Part shown: one piece after another, positions 25,561 to 39,172 of the stretch | Layout of the letters: every line of letters begins with the position of its first letter | Position numbering within the stretch: position 1 is the first letter of the stretch | Origin: Megamerina dolium | Lineage: Eukaryota > Arthropoda > Insecta > Diptera > Megamerinidae | Assembly: GCA_963854835.1 (NCBI GenBank) | Contig: OY978530.1 | Span: forward strand, 14,498,720 to 14,562,719 | DNA: 64,000 nt | Direction: 5' to 3' | The notes under the pieces: model-generated | Told to the model about the DNA's origin: nothing | The model's input: the letters and a program-made list of their open reading frames with translations, nothing else | Database searches by the model: none | Program-made: the position numbers and the translations under genes

Positions 25561-26240
25561 CTTAACCGTTACAGTAACACCGTTACAAAAACACAATTCA
25601 AATTGATACACTATCGCGCACAGAAGAAAAACACGTCTGAACACGACGACAGCACAATACGAAAATGGGCAATCAGATTTTAGGCAATATGTATGCACTC
25701 TATATGTATGTCTAATGCAAATTAACGAGTACGTAGTAAAAAATTGCATTTACCCGCCAAGAGTTTAAATAACTATACAACGCAGTTGTAAATATAATAT
25801 TCGTTTATATTTTGTTGTTTTTCTTAACTTTATATTTTCAAGTATTAAATGTGTAATATATTATATTATTAACAGATACGAATCAGCTAGAATAATCTGA
25901 TTCGTAAGTATGTAGCCAATTTGGGTACCACTTCGGAAATTTGGATATACTTCACTTTCACAGTGTTTCACCTTAGGCAAGAGCTTACCAATCTGTGCGA
26001 GCCATTCGACTCAAAGGACCAAAAAATATGTATGTGGAGAAGAGAGATCCGGTGGCCGCTTAATGGCAAGGCTTGCCTGATGATGATGTTGTTGTTGCTA
26101 CCACTGCTGTTGTTGACGTTACTTGTTGCTGTCGCCACAGCATCGAACACGATAGCACACACTCGTCTTCTTAGTTTTGGTTAAAAAAAAATCACTTTGT
26201 CACTGTTGACTTTAAATTTAGTTTGTATTTTTATACTAAG
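25561..26240. other. AT-rich DNA, nothing recognised
   Basis: Apart from a short CTGCTGTTGTTG-like simple stretch near 26080-26130, no gene, TIR or repeat was recognised. Confidence 0.5.
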
Positions 26241-26243
26241 TTT

Positions 26244-26272
26244 ATTCTTATTTACATTTATTTTAAGCCCTA

Positions 26273-26333
<61 letters not shown>

Positions 26334-26363
26334 CTAAGGCTTAAAATAAATGTAAATAAGAAT
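26244..26363. repeat. (TA)n microsatellite inside a 32-bp inverted repeat
   Basis: The arm at 26244-26275 (ATTCTTATTTACATTTATTT then TAAGCCCTAGTT) is the reverse complement of 26332-26363 with a single mismatch. The loop is a pure (TA)n run of about 55 bases. This is a hairpin with a microsatellite at its centre, like the (TG)n hairpin at 18729-18876. A second short TA run follows at 26361-26382. Confidence 0.9.
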
Positions 26364-26385
26364 ATATATATATATATATATAAGT

Positions 26386-26740
26386 GGGTGCCGTAGCTCA
26401 GTGGTTAGTGTGTTCGCCTTCTGATCTGTAGGTCGGTGGTTCAATCCCCGGCTGATGCATAACAAATTTAATATCGATAAGATTTTTCTTTCGAACGGTA
26501 CCCACCTGTCGGCAAGCAATTGGCAATTCTTCCGACAGTAACAACTTGCCATGAAAAAGCTTCTTAAAGAACTCTGTGACAAAGCTCAGAAAAAGAGATG
26601 TCACAAGTGTTCTGCCGTTCGGAACCGGCTAAAATAAGTAGGTCCCTTCTAATATTGTCCAAAATCTAAGACGCACAACAGTAATGGAAGAGAAGCTCGG
26701 CCAATGAGCCCTTTGGGGCTTTATGTGGCCACATATTTAT

Positions 26741-26745
<5 letters not shown>
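26386..26745 (+). mobile_element. tRNA-derived SINE, copy A (full length)
   Basis: The head has RNA polymerase III promoter boxes: A box TAGCTCAGTGG (26394-26404) and B box GGTTCAATCCC (26438-26448). The anticodon arm does not pair, so this is tRNA-derived and not a functional tRNA gene. The body is shared with five further copies in the window (31171, 36053, 39173, 51362, 60390). The 3' end has a palindromic TATGTGGCCACATA (26722-26735) and then a (TA)n array. Confidence 0.88.
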
Positions 26746-26942
<197 letters not shown>

Positions 26943-27114
26943 GATTTCGTGTTCAACTGAGCGAAATTACTTTAAAACAATTAAATTAACTTATACACGA
27001 TTAAATTTTTCCGAGCTTAGCCCATACTTTGGTCAATCATTGCAAAGTACTATAGTACTTTTATACTTTTACTTATAGTACTTTCATAGTTCTTTTACGT
27101 CTCTATACGCGCGC

Positions 27115-30100
27115 ACATCTGGTGGTCTGGTGGTGTTTTCACGAAGTAACGTGTCTAACTGCCTCAACCGAGTGGGGCTAGCGCAATCCTTGTTGAACTC
27201 ATCGCAAGTCAACTCACTGGCTGTCATGTAGTTTGATCTGAGCGCTATGTGATGATACCTTTATTTGTTAATGAGGGGTAGTCATATAGCTTGATCTGCT
27301 TGCTATGTGAATGTGTCTTCATTATTATTAATGGGGGCCCTCCATGTGGCGACCTCCGAGCAACGTCCTCCTGGCACCCGCTGGGAGACGGCTGAAGTGA
27401 GTGGCGAAAATCTCCTCGGTTAGAGGTTGTACGTTGGGTTTGGAACCCGCCACATAAAAACCCCTCCCAATGAAAAAAACAAATATGCCTCGGATAAGGA
27501 CTACCGCTTTTGTTGATGATCCGCGCAAACGAAAAAAGGACAACGATTTACGCATATGCACCTGGAATGTCCGGTTCCTTTATAGGGAGGGTGCCTCTAT
27601 ACAGGTGGTTGATGTCCTCGGAAAATACACAGCTGACATCACCGCTCTCCAGGAAATGCGATGGACGGGACAGGGTTGCTCCAAAAGAGCGTCCTGTGAC
27701 ATTTACTACAGTTGCCATGCTGAAAGGCACGAATTAGGATGTGGATTTTTGGTCAGCAAGAGACTACGACATCTTGTCTTGCATTTCACGCCTGTGAACG
27801 AGAGGCTGGCCACAATCCGCATCAAGGCAAAATTTTCCAACATCAGCCTTATATGTGCCCACGCTCCGACGGATGAGAAGGACAATGTGACCAAGGAGAG
27901 CTTCTTTCAGCGCCGACTTTAATTCCAGGGTGGACAAGAATATTACCTTTGGTCCAACTGTGGGAAAATTCAGCCTCCACCAGAACACCTCCGATAACGG
28001 AATGAGGCTGATCGACTTCGCCGCAGCACGAAAAATGGTAATTGGTGGTACCAGATTCCAGCATCTCGATATCCACAAAGCGACATGGCTGTCTCCAGAT
28101 CAACATACAAGAAACCAAATTGCTCATGTGGTGATTGACGGAAGGCATGCTTCCAGTATGATGGACGTGAAATCGATCCGTGGTGCCAACATCGACTCGG
28201 ATCACTACCTTGTTGCAGCTAAGGTGCGCACACGTATATGTGTTGCAAATAACAAAAGAGGTCCCACACAGAGAAAGCTCGACGTCAGTAAACTGCTATC
28301 ACCAGAGACAGCACATGCATTTTCCACTCGACTATCGGATGTGCTTATGCAGAACACTCCCCCACTTGATGATACATGCGCACGGTGGACACATATATCC
28401 CACTCCATGACTACTGCTGATGAGGAGGTAATCGGTTACCACCGGACTCTGAGGAATCAGTGGTATGATCAGGAGTGTCGCGACGCTACCGCAGAGAAAG
28501 ACGCCGCCTACAGAAGAACCCTGCTTGCAGGCGCAACGCGAGCTGTTAAGGAGCGGTACAGAGAGAAAAGCAGTGCAGAGAGACGTCTTTTCAGGCGCAA
28601 GAAAGAAGAACAAGAAAGACGCGAGTGTGAGGAGATAGAGATGTGTACCGACAAGAATGAGTGGAGAATGAGTGAGAGGAGGTTTAAATCCCGGAGCCTC
28701 TTCTTGTCGTGATGGAAAAGGGAATCTGGTTACAGATGTCCAGAGTGTACTGAGCCTATGGAGGGAACACTTCTCCACGTTACTGAATGGCGATGCTACG
28801 AACAATTCCGCCAGTGGAGGAGTTTGCCCGATAACCCCAATTATAGATGATGGTGTTGATGTTCCACCACCCGACTATGACGAGGTTGAAACGGCCATTT
28901 TAAGGCTGCAGAACAACAAAGCTGCAGGTGCTGATAGCCTGCCTGCCGAGTTGTTTAAGACCAGAGGCGATGAGCTGCTCGCCTGCATGCACCAGCTCAT
29001 AAGCAGAATATGGTCGGATGAAAGCATGCCTGATGATTGGAGGCTCAGTGTTCTCTGTCCTGTACATAAAAAAGGAGACCCCACAATTTGCGCCAACTAC
29101 CGCGGAATAAGTCTCCTGAGCATCGCATGCAAGGTTCTATCGAGCATACTGTGTGAAAGGTTGAAGCTTATGCTCAACAACCTGATTGGACCTTATCAGT
29201 GTGGCTTCAGACTTGGTAAATCCACCATCGACCAGATTTTCACACTGCGCCAAATCCTGGAGAAGACCCAAGAAAAACAGATCGACACACACCACCTATT
29301 TGTTGATTATAAAGCCGCTTTCGACAGTCCGGTAAGGGATTACCTCTACGCAACAATGTCTGAGTTCGGTATTCCTGCAAAGCTCATTCGACTTTGTAGA
29401 ATGACACTGCATAACTCCTGTTGTGCAGTGAAAATTGGGAGGGACCTCTCCGCACCGTTTAGTACCGAACGGCGTTTTAGACAAGGTGATTCGTTATCGT
29501 GCGACTTCTTCAATCTTATTATGGAGAATCTTATTATGGTACTATCTTCAACAAAAGTGTCATGCTGTTAGCGTATGCCGACGATATTGACATAATCGGC
29601 ATGAACACGCGAGCAGTCAGTGCAGCATTCTCAGAGTTGGAAAGAGAGTCGCGTCGGATGGGTCTTACGGTGAACGAGGGCAAGACGAAGTATCTAGTGT
29701 CAACAAACAAAGAGTCCCGGCGTCTTGGACAGCACGTCACTATTGACAACTACGCTTTTGAAGTAGTAAGGGACTTTGTCTATCTTGGAACCAGCAATAA
29801 TGACGTCAGCTTGGAGATCATGCGTAGGATAACTCTTGCTAAAAGGTGTTACTTTGGGCTGAGTAAGCAATTGAGAAGTCGAGCCCTCTCTCGAAGAACG
29901 AAAACTACACTCTACAAGTCTCTCATCATGCCTGTTCTAACATATGGCGCTGAAGCCTGGACAATTTCCACCTCGGATGAGCGAATGCTTGGAGTTTTCG
30001 AGAGAAAAGTCCTACGCAAGATCTTTGGACCTATTTGCGTTGGTGGTGAGTACCGAATAAGGTACAACTATGAGCTGTACGAGCTGTATGCTGATATTGA

Positions 30101-30159
30101 CATAGTAAAGCGCATCAAAATCCAGCGGCTGCGCTGGCTAGGTCATGTCGAGCGAATGG

Positions 30160-30163
<4 letters not shown>
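27115..30163 (+). pseudogene. LINE family A, copy 3 (5' end nearly complete, 3' end lost)
   Basis: A 5' leader (GGTGGTCTGGTGGTGTTTTC, also at 33015 and 39485) precedes an endonuclease ORF starting near 27470: LRICTWNVRFLY, ALQEMRW and ISLICAHAPTDEKD. A ~60-base deletion at 27922 removes the IVLGDFNA block and shifts the frame. The frame resumes at about 27930 and stops at 28712. The RT frame (28672-29571) carries VHKKGDPTICANYRGISLL and LFVDYKAAFD, then breaks at a rearrangement (about 29526-29540) before the YADD box, which is read in the next frame. The copy ends at GHVERMEE where a Jockey-type fragment begins. Confidence 0.88.
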
Positions 30164-30883
<720 letters not shown>

Positions 30884-31170
30884 CAGTGAGTACTCGGTAA
30901 CCGCAACACTCGATACACGCAATTCTCTGATTAAATCAGCTGTCTAAAACAAAATGAAATGAAATGAAAATGAACTCAATAACTGCAATTTTCTTTGTTT
31001 ATGCATGCCACACACAAATAAATTGGAATTTTTGTCTTTCTTTTACTCTCCTCGTATCGGGTGTTATAATTTTATAATCTAGTTATTTTCTGAATAATTT
31101 GTTTCATTTTTGAGAGTATGTACATATGTACATAATTTTACGCGAATGGCTTATTATTCAGATTTTGTGC

Positions 31171-31437
31171 GTGCGTAGGTCGTAGGTCGTAGGTTCAATC
31201 CTTGGCTGAAACATAACAAATTTAATATCGAAAAGATGTTTCTTTTGAACGGTACCCACCTGTCGGCAAGCAATTGGCAATTCTTCCGGCAGTAACAATT
31301 TGCCATGAAAAAGTTTCTGAAAGAACTCTCAAAGCTCAGAAAAAGTGATGTCACAAAGGTTCTGCCGTTAGGAACCAGCTAAAATAAGTAGGTCCCTACT
31401 ACAATAATGGAAAAGAAGCTCGCTTTAATTGCCTCTT
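31171..31437 (+). mobile_element. tRNA-derived SINE, copy B (diverged, 5' incomplete)
   Basis: The B box (AGGTTCAATCC, about 31190) and the body from CATAACAAATTTAATATCG to CCATGAAAAAGTTTCTG match copy A. The A-box region is replaced by a triplicated GTAGGTC. It lies inside the pogo-like element and is older-looking than the others. Confidence 0.82.
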
Positions 31438-31465
31438 TTGTGCGTCCCGGTAATATTTATTAACG

Positions 31466-32611
31466 ATGGCGTTTCAAAAAAGATTAATAAAAATAACATT
31501 AAAGCGAAAGGCCAGTATTTTAGGAAAACTAAAAAGTGGTGTTTCAGTTAAAGTGATTATTGATGAGTTTAAAATAGACAAATCAACAGTTATCAGAATC
31601 AAGCAAAATGGAAGCAAAGTTAAAGACTATATAAAAAATATGAAAGTAGAACCTGGGAAACGTCAAACTTTAAAACAATGCGAGTACTGTTATAGGAAAG
31701 ACGTTATACAAATGGTTTTTGTATTCCGAGAATGCACAATGTTCCTATATCTGTCCAAGTCGTGAAAGCTCAGGACCGCATGTTGCATAAGAAATCAAGT
31801 GAAAGGGATGGGTTCTTTAATGCAAGCAACGGGTGGATATCAAATTTTAAAAAAAGGTTTGGCGTTCGTCATTTAAAAAATTGCGGAGAAAAACTCTCAA
31901 ACAAAGCCGTTTCCGCAAACCCGTTCATAACAAGTTTTAAACAAAGAGTCGAGAAACTAAATCTTTTGCCAGACCAGATATACAACGCTGATTAGTCTGG
32001 CCTATTTTTTAGACAGCTACCAGAGACCACGTTTGTAAACTGCAGGGAAACTTCTGCTCCTGGACGGAAGATATGCAAAGAAAGGCTTACATTCCTCGCT
32101 TGCGCATATGCATCTGGAACGCAAAAAGATCAACTCTTCGTAATTGGCAAAGCACAAAATATGAGATCGTTCAAAAATTTCACAAAAAACCCTGCCATAT
32201 ACAAATCTTATAACAGCGCATAGATGACGTTTTCGCTTTTTGAAAACTTGGTGACACATTTTTTCCAGAGGTAAGGATTACAACATTAAAAGTAATGCCC
32301 ATGTGCATTTATTTGCATACTTTTTCAAAGGTCCTAGACTTTCTTAAATATCGGTAAACTCTATTCGTAAGTCTTGGAATGTTTTGATAAACCCAGATAC
32401 TAAATGGGATGAAGAAGACGAAATCCACCTTAGCGCCTTACAAGCTAATATCATTAATAAAAATGCACTCCCTGTGTCGATTCTTCAACAATTGAATCCA
32501 AATGTGTTGCTTACAAATGATCACATTGATCAATGGTTAAGCGAAAGTTTGGTCGATCAAATTATACCAAACGAAAGTGATGATGACGGTGATGAAGTTG
32601 AAGTACAATAA
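31466..32611 (+). pseudogene. pogo-like transposase, frameshifted
   Basis: The first frame (31466-31765) opens with a CENP-B/Psq-type helix-turn-helix: KRKASILGKLKSGVSVKVII, then FKIDKSTVIRIKQNGSK. A shifted frame (31732-31995) gives the second DNA-binding part (GFFNASNGWISNFKKRFGVRH) and the start of the DDE core (LLPDQIYNAD followed by a stop where a sense codon is expected). Later phrases (FFRQLPETTF, KERLTFLACAYASG) are readable. The acidic C-terminus is at 32384-32611 (ESDDDGDEVEVQ). pogo transposases cut and paste at TA; this copy is dead. Confidence 0.85.
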
Positions 32612-33014
32612 ATAATTCTGCCACATAATATCTAAGCCGCGGTCGTTATAGAATCCTTTAATATCTGTATTCAGTGGTCTGAAGAAAATGAAATGACCAT
32701 AAAATATATTCTATTCCTGAAGGAACTCAGGGAGAATGCTGTGCTGAAAAGTATGACTTGCCGGAAGAAACAAACTTTTATCGATGAAATATTTACAAAA
32801 CAATATTTTTTACGCTTTTTAATATACATTTGTATATGAGACTTAATGAATAAATTTTGTTTGAAAATGTATTTTTCTATTTCATATACCATTTTTAGAA
32901 ATCGCCCTCGGTAAGTGCAATAACTCGATAAACGAAACTACCTAGGTTTTTAGTAGTTGCGGTTACCGACTACGTACTGTATATTTAAAACAAAAAATAT
33001 ATATATACGTATAT

Positions 33015-33750
33015 ATAATATGGTGGTTTGGTAATGTTTTCGCAAGGCAACGTGGCTAACTGCTTCAACCTGGCGAAGCTAGCGCAATCTTTGTTGAACT
33101 CATCGCAAGTCAACTCACTCGTCATCACATAGTTAGTCCTGCTTACTATGTGATGGCGTTTTCATTATTATTGGGGGTCCTTCTTCTGACGACCTTCTTT
33201 TAATGGGAGCCTCCATTCGGCGACCACCGAGCAAAGTCGTTGTTTCATTCTGACGGCGATGAACTGCTCACCTGCATGCACCACCTCATAAGCAGAATAT
33301 GGTCGGACAAAAGCATGCCTGATGATTGGAGTCTCATTGTTCTCTGCCCCATACATAAGAAAGGAAACCCCACAATATACGTCAACTACAGTGACATAAG
33401 TCTCCTGGGCATCGCAAATACGATCTTGTCGTGCGCATTGTGTGAAAGATTGAGGCATATGCTCAGCAACCTGATGGGACCTTATCAGTGTAGCTTCGGA
33501 CCGAATAAATCCATATCCATATGGCTCTGAAGCTTGGACAATTTTCATTTCAGATAAGAGAATGCTCGGAGTTTTCGAGAGAAAAGTCCTACGCAAGATC
33601 TTTGGACCTATTTGCGTTGCGGGCAAGTATCGAATAAGGTACAACCACGAGCTCTATACCGACACCGACATAATACAGCCCATTAAAATCGAACGGCTCT
33701 GCCGGTTAAGTAGAGCGAATGGAAAAACACACTTCGGCTAAGAGGAGCGT
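33015..33750 (+). pseudogene. LINE family A, copy 4 (diverged, internally deleted)
   Basis: The 5' leader (33015-33235) is joined directly to RT sequence (DELLTCMHHLISRIW at about 33255, then a diverged VNYSDISLLGIA). After NKSIS, at about 33525, it jumps to the C-terminal region (FERKVLRKIFGPICV). Two large internal deletions remove the endonuclease and the YADD box. It is more diverged than copies 1, 3 and 5. Confidence 0.8.
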
Positions 33751-33754
33751 TACC

Positions 33755-34100
33755 GCTCTCCATTGACGGTAACATGACGGTCGTTTTCATCCACGAAAAA
33801 ATACGGCCCAATCACACCTCCGGCATGACAACCGCAACAAACTGTAACTTTTTGCGGGTGCAACGGTGTCTCAAGAAGCACTTGTGGGTTTGTTGCTGAC
33901 CAATAATGCATATTTTTCTTATTGACAAAGCCATTGAGCCAGAAATGAGTTTAATCGCTGAAGATGATTTTTCGCTCTTAAAGTTGCGAAAACCGACTCA
34001 GAATTTCGGTAGTAATTTTTAATAATTTCCAAACTTTTCTGGTTGGTGAACTTTACCATGATGAAAATGTAGACTTTAACTAACGTTTTGACATTGATTG
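33755..34100 (-). pseudogene. DD41D-type mariner fragment (minus strand)
   Basis: The minus strand reads KIIFSD, then (after a stop) THFWLNGFVNKKN, then NPQVLLETPLHPQKVTV and GGVIGPYFFVDEN. These match the first catalytic block and following strands of the transposase at 48859-49944 (IFFSDEAHFSLGGYVDKQN; ERPLHPQKVTAW; GGVIGPDFFEN). It is a relic of the same superfamily. Confidence 0.7.
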
Positions 34101-34170
34101 TTGATTAAAAAGTTTAAGGGTTCATATAAAGATACGAAATTGTTATGTCCCTAATGGAAAACCCTTTATT

Positions 34171-34344
<174 letters not shown>

Positions 34345-35992
34345 CAGTGGCTCCCAGCTTATTTCGTACAGTGACAGTTTAAAAATTGCTGCAGTCGTAA
34401 TTCCTAATATAGCAAAAATTTGAACAAAATATAAATGCCATTTTAGAAAGGAAGGTTTGTTTTTTATTTTCCAAAATTTACTTTTTCAAAATTTTAGTGT
34501 TTGACACTATAAAAAAATAAAATAAGAAAAAAATAGGAAAATTCATGTCACAGCTTATTTCGTACAGTCTCTTTAAGTTCAAACTAAAAACAAAGTAAGT
34601 TGATTTTAATATTTAGTTGACATCCCTTAGCGTTAATGACAGCCTGGAGTCTATTTGGCATTGAATCCACCAATTTTTGAGTGATGTCTGGTGTAATTTT
34701 TTTCCATTCTTCCATCAGTACCTTCTTTAGGTCTTGCTTATTAGAAATCTTGTGTGTTCTTATTTTATTGTCCAAAATAGACCAAAGATTTTCAATCACA
34801 TTCATGTCAGGTGACTGTGGTGGTGGAGACATCAAGTGTGGGCAGTTCCAAATAAGCCAAGATTGCACAATCCCAGATTTATGTTTTGGGTCATTATCTT
34901 GGTAGTACCGAAATTCATCCCGCAAACCCAGTTTGTCTGCACTTTGAAGTAAACTGTTTTTCAGAATCTCGAGGTACTTCATTTTGTCCATTGTTTCCTC
35001 AATAAAAACCAATTCACCTACTCCGGCTGCTGACATACAGGCCCAAACCATCACGCTACCGCCACCATGCTTCACTGTGGGCTTAAGGTTCTCCTTGTTT
35101 AGCTCGGTATTCGCTTTACGCCAAACATATGACATTCCGTCCGAGCCAAAAATATTAAACTTAGACTCATCCGCGAAAATAACGGTATTCCAGAACGCAG
35201 GAGTATTAATAACATGCTCTTTGGCGAAGTCAAGTCGGCGTTGTATATTCATTTTCGAAATGAATGGTTTCTTTCGGGCTACTCGACCGTTCAAGTCATG
35301 ATTGCGCAGCACACGTCGGACAGTTTCAGCACTGGATGATTTTCCTATTTCACGCTGAACCTCTGCAGCCAACTTCGGAGCGGATAACTTTGGATTTTTC
35401 TTAATTTTTCGTACAATATAACGCTCGTCTGAAGCGTTGAAAATCTTATTAGGTGCTTCTCTGCCCTTGTTCTCCAACCGATTTTCGCGAACGAAGCGTT
35501 GAATGATGTATTGGACAGTTGAGGCACTTAAATTTGTCATTTCAGCAATTTTTCGCACACTCTGACCTTTCCTAAAATGGTTAATTACCAGTTTACGCTG
35601 TTCCATCGTTGTACGACGACCCATAACGCTAAATGTTTAATTTACAGCACTTTAACTATTTAAAATAATAATAATAAAAATTGTTATAATAGTTAAAAAG
35701 GTCCAAAAACTCATACAATTCAAAAAAACTTTGTAACTGCGCGGCAGAATGAAACTTACTTACATTGAAGTTTGTGTACGAAATAAGATGTGAGCTGAAA
35801 ATCAGCTGATCAATAGTTTTTCTCTCTTGCATGACAAAAAGAACAATTTTTGGGGTTCCCCGTTTTCTTATTAGGTTTACTAAACACATACATAGACATC
35901 TACATTCAAAACTTATTGATAAGTTTTTTAGTTTCGATGTTACAGCCATGTACATAAAAATATATACACTGTACGAAATAAGCTGTGAGCCA

Positions 35993-35995
<3 letters not shown>
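34345..35995 (-). mobile_element. Tc1-like DNA transposon, complete copy 1
   Basis: The ends CAGTGGCTCCCAGCTTATTT and, on the other strand, CAGTGGCTCACAGCTTATTT are flanked by TA. A second internal copy of the same motif lies about 200 bases inside each end (34548-34570 and 35774-35797). This is the IR/DR arrangement known from Minos- and Sleeping Beauty-type elements. The total length is 1,651 bp, with one uninterrupted transposase ORF on the minus strand. A near-identical copy lies at 56979-58630. Confidence 0.95.
34584..35624 (-). CDS. Tc1-like transposase, DD34E, intact
   Basis: This 346-residue protein has the family's usual length. The N-terminus has paired helix-turn-helix motifs (HFRKGQSVRKIAEMTNLSAS, about residues 16-35). 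The catalytic triad is complete: Asp in FADESKFN (about 151), Asp in YYQDNDPKH (about 243) and Glu in MNVIENLW, with 34 residues between the second Asp and the Glu. A GGGSVMVW strand lies between. The enzyme excises and integrates the element at TA. The C-terminus differs from copy 2 because of a one-base indel near the end, giving a seven-residue longer tail. No inactivating lesion is visible. Confidence 0.95.
   Translation of the reverse strand: MGRRTTMEQRKLVINHFRKGQSVRKIAEMTNLSASTVQYIIQRFVRENRLENKGREAPNKIFNASDERYIVRKIKKNPKLSAPKLAAEVQREIGKSSSAETVRRVLRNHDLNGRVARKKPFISKMNIQRRLDFAKEHVINTPAFWNTVIFADESKFNIFGSDGMSYVWRKANTELNKENLKPTVKHGGGSVMVWACMSAAGVGELVFIEETMDKMKYLEILKNSLLQSADKLGLRDEFRYYQDNDPKHKSGIVQSWLIWNCPHLMSPPPQSPDMNVIENLWSILDNKIRTHKISNKQDLKKVLMEEWKKITPDITQKLVDSMPNRLQAVINAKGCQLNIKINLLCF

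Positions 35996-36053
<58 letters not shown>
35996..36053. repeat. (TA)n microsatellite
   Basis: Short TA array between the Tc1-like element and the truncated SINE copy C. Confidence 0.95.
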
Positions 36054-36054
<1 letters not shown>

Positions 36055-36256
36055 TTGGCTTTGTCACAGTGTTCTTTTAGAAGCTTTTTCATGGCAAGTC
36101 GTTACTGTCGGAAGAATTGCCAATTGCTTGCCGACAGATGGGTACCATTCGAAAGAAAAATCTTATCGATATTAAATTTGTTATGCATCAGCCGGGGATC
36201 GAACCACGACCTACAGATCAGAAGGCGAACACACTAACCACTGAGCTACGGCACCC
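36053..36256 (-). mobile_element. tRNA-derived SINE, copy C (3'-truncated, minus strand)
   Basis: It holds the A and B boxes and the first ~200 bases of the SINE body on the minus strand, from GGGTGCCGTAGCTCAGTGG (ending at 36256) to GTGACAAAGCC. The 3' third is missing at the (TA)n border. Confidence 0.88.
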
Positions 36257-36386
<130 letters not shown>

Positions 36387-36428
36387 GTTTATTCACAAAA
36401 AGGAAGAACATTATTTGTTTGTTATATA

Positions 36429-37908
<1,480 letters not shown>

Positions 37909-38119
37909 TGTTGGTGCCATACTTCTGATCTTTTAGTGGCTTACTATATACATATATTTAAATGGATTTATTCACAAAAAGGAAGAACATTATTTGTTTG
38001 TTGTTGCCTACTTATGTTGTTTAGCAACAGCAGGTGATCTGGATTTTATTATGATGGGCCGGGAGAAGCAAATAGATAGGTAGGGAGGTAGGTAAGACGG
38101 CTGTCATGTGACACCGTTA

Positions 38120-39010
38120 GACCAGTTATGGCCTAATGTGATATCACGGACTCTAGTTCATATCCTACTGGATCTTCCCTAAGCCATCCTGTCGACGATT
38201 TTATATTTGTTAAATTTATGTTATCAATTTGCGTAATGCTGTCAAGTGAATCGATTCCGAGCGTGTTAAACCTGCTCCTGCACAGCGCCAAGCACCCGCA
38301 CAGAAGATGTTCTACGGTTTCTTCTTCTTCTTCCTCTTGGCAGCTTCTACAATAATAATAATGCGGTACCCTTTGTCTACTACCGTGCCTAAAAATTAGA
38401 AAATGACATGTTAGTACTCCGATTGTTCTTTTAGTATCCAGCCTATTGAATTTTTGCAGTAACTTAGTCCGACTTAAGCTCCATTCCGGCAAAGTCAGCC
38501 TACTGGTTAGACAAGTTGAAGGCAACTGGCCAATGTGTGTTAGCAACATTGTCGGTGTACCTGTCTAATAACAATTTGCAAGTTGAGAACGGCATCGGCA
38601 CCGTAACCCTGCCTGAGTGGAGTGGTAATATTGTGCTCTGCCTGGCTAATTCATCCGCCCTGCAATTACACTCGATATTTCTATGCCCGGGTACGCAAAG
38701 GAGGTAATGTACTAAGCAAGTCCGCTTAGTAACTCGTGACATTCGATCACAGTATTTCGTGATCTCAGAGCCGCTTGGCTATCCGAGTAAATACAAATTT
38801 AATTTGTTGTTAGAACGCAGCTCCTAACAATTACGAGGGCTTCCTTTAAGGCTAAAACTTCAGCCTGAAATACACTACAATGATCCGGCAAGATGGTTGA
38901 GTCTCCTCTTGCATAGGTAACTAAAAGAGAGGAGTCCCTTAGCCTTAAAGCCGATTTTACTGCCAGCTGTTTGCCGTATTGGTCAATCGATAAAAGATGC
39001 AATATGACAT
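38120..39010 (-). pseudogene. LINE RNase H and C-terminal zinc motif relic
   Basis: On the minus strand the phrases FQAEVLALKEALVIV (about 38820-38865) and LCVPGHRNIECNCRADELARQ (about 38640-38700) are the RNase H motifs found in RNase H-bearing LINE clades (I, R1/LOA, Jockey-type). Further on, CRSCQEEEEEETVEHLLCGC (about 38284-38345) is the C-terminal Cys/His motif. Stops and frameshifts break the sequence. It does not belong to LINE A, which shows no RNase H. Confidence 0.75.
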
Positions 39011-39172
39011 TTAATGCCGCTACTTTTGCAAATACAGCAACGATAAGTTATATCGGTATAAATTTGTAGCGATACTTGTTACAATTATATGAAATTGGAG
39101 ATCATTCCTTTAATGGGGTTGGGGGTCGAGTTAATTAATTGAAAATACCTAAAAAAATAAAATAAAAGTGTG

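Larger units (their letters stand above)
30884..32979 (+). mobile_element. pogo/Tigger-like DNA transposon with matching TIRs
   Basis: The left end CAGTGAGTACTCGGTAACCG (30884 on) matches the reverse complement of the right end, CAGTACGTAGTCGGTAACCG (ending at 32979). TA dinucleotides flank both ends, the expected pogo target duplication. The total of 2,096 bp is close to the length of Drosophila pogo. A SINE relic (31171-31437) sits between the left TIR and the transposase. The transposase is interrupted. Confidence 0.88.

Noticed and set aside
26386..26455. Possible functional tRNA gene (A and B boxes)
   Set aside because: The anticodon arm does not pair and the same head with a constant 3' body occurs six times in the window, so it is a tRNA-derived SINE.
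35831..36175. ORFs in the Tc1-like element's left leader (also at 57025-57318)
   Set aside because: They are non-coding leader sequence between TIR and transposase, partly antisense.
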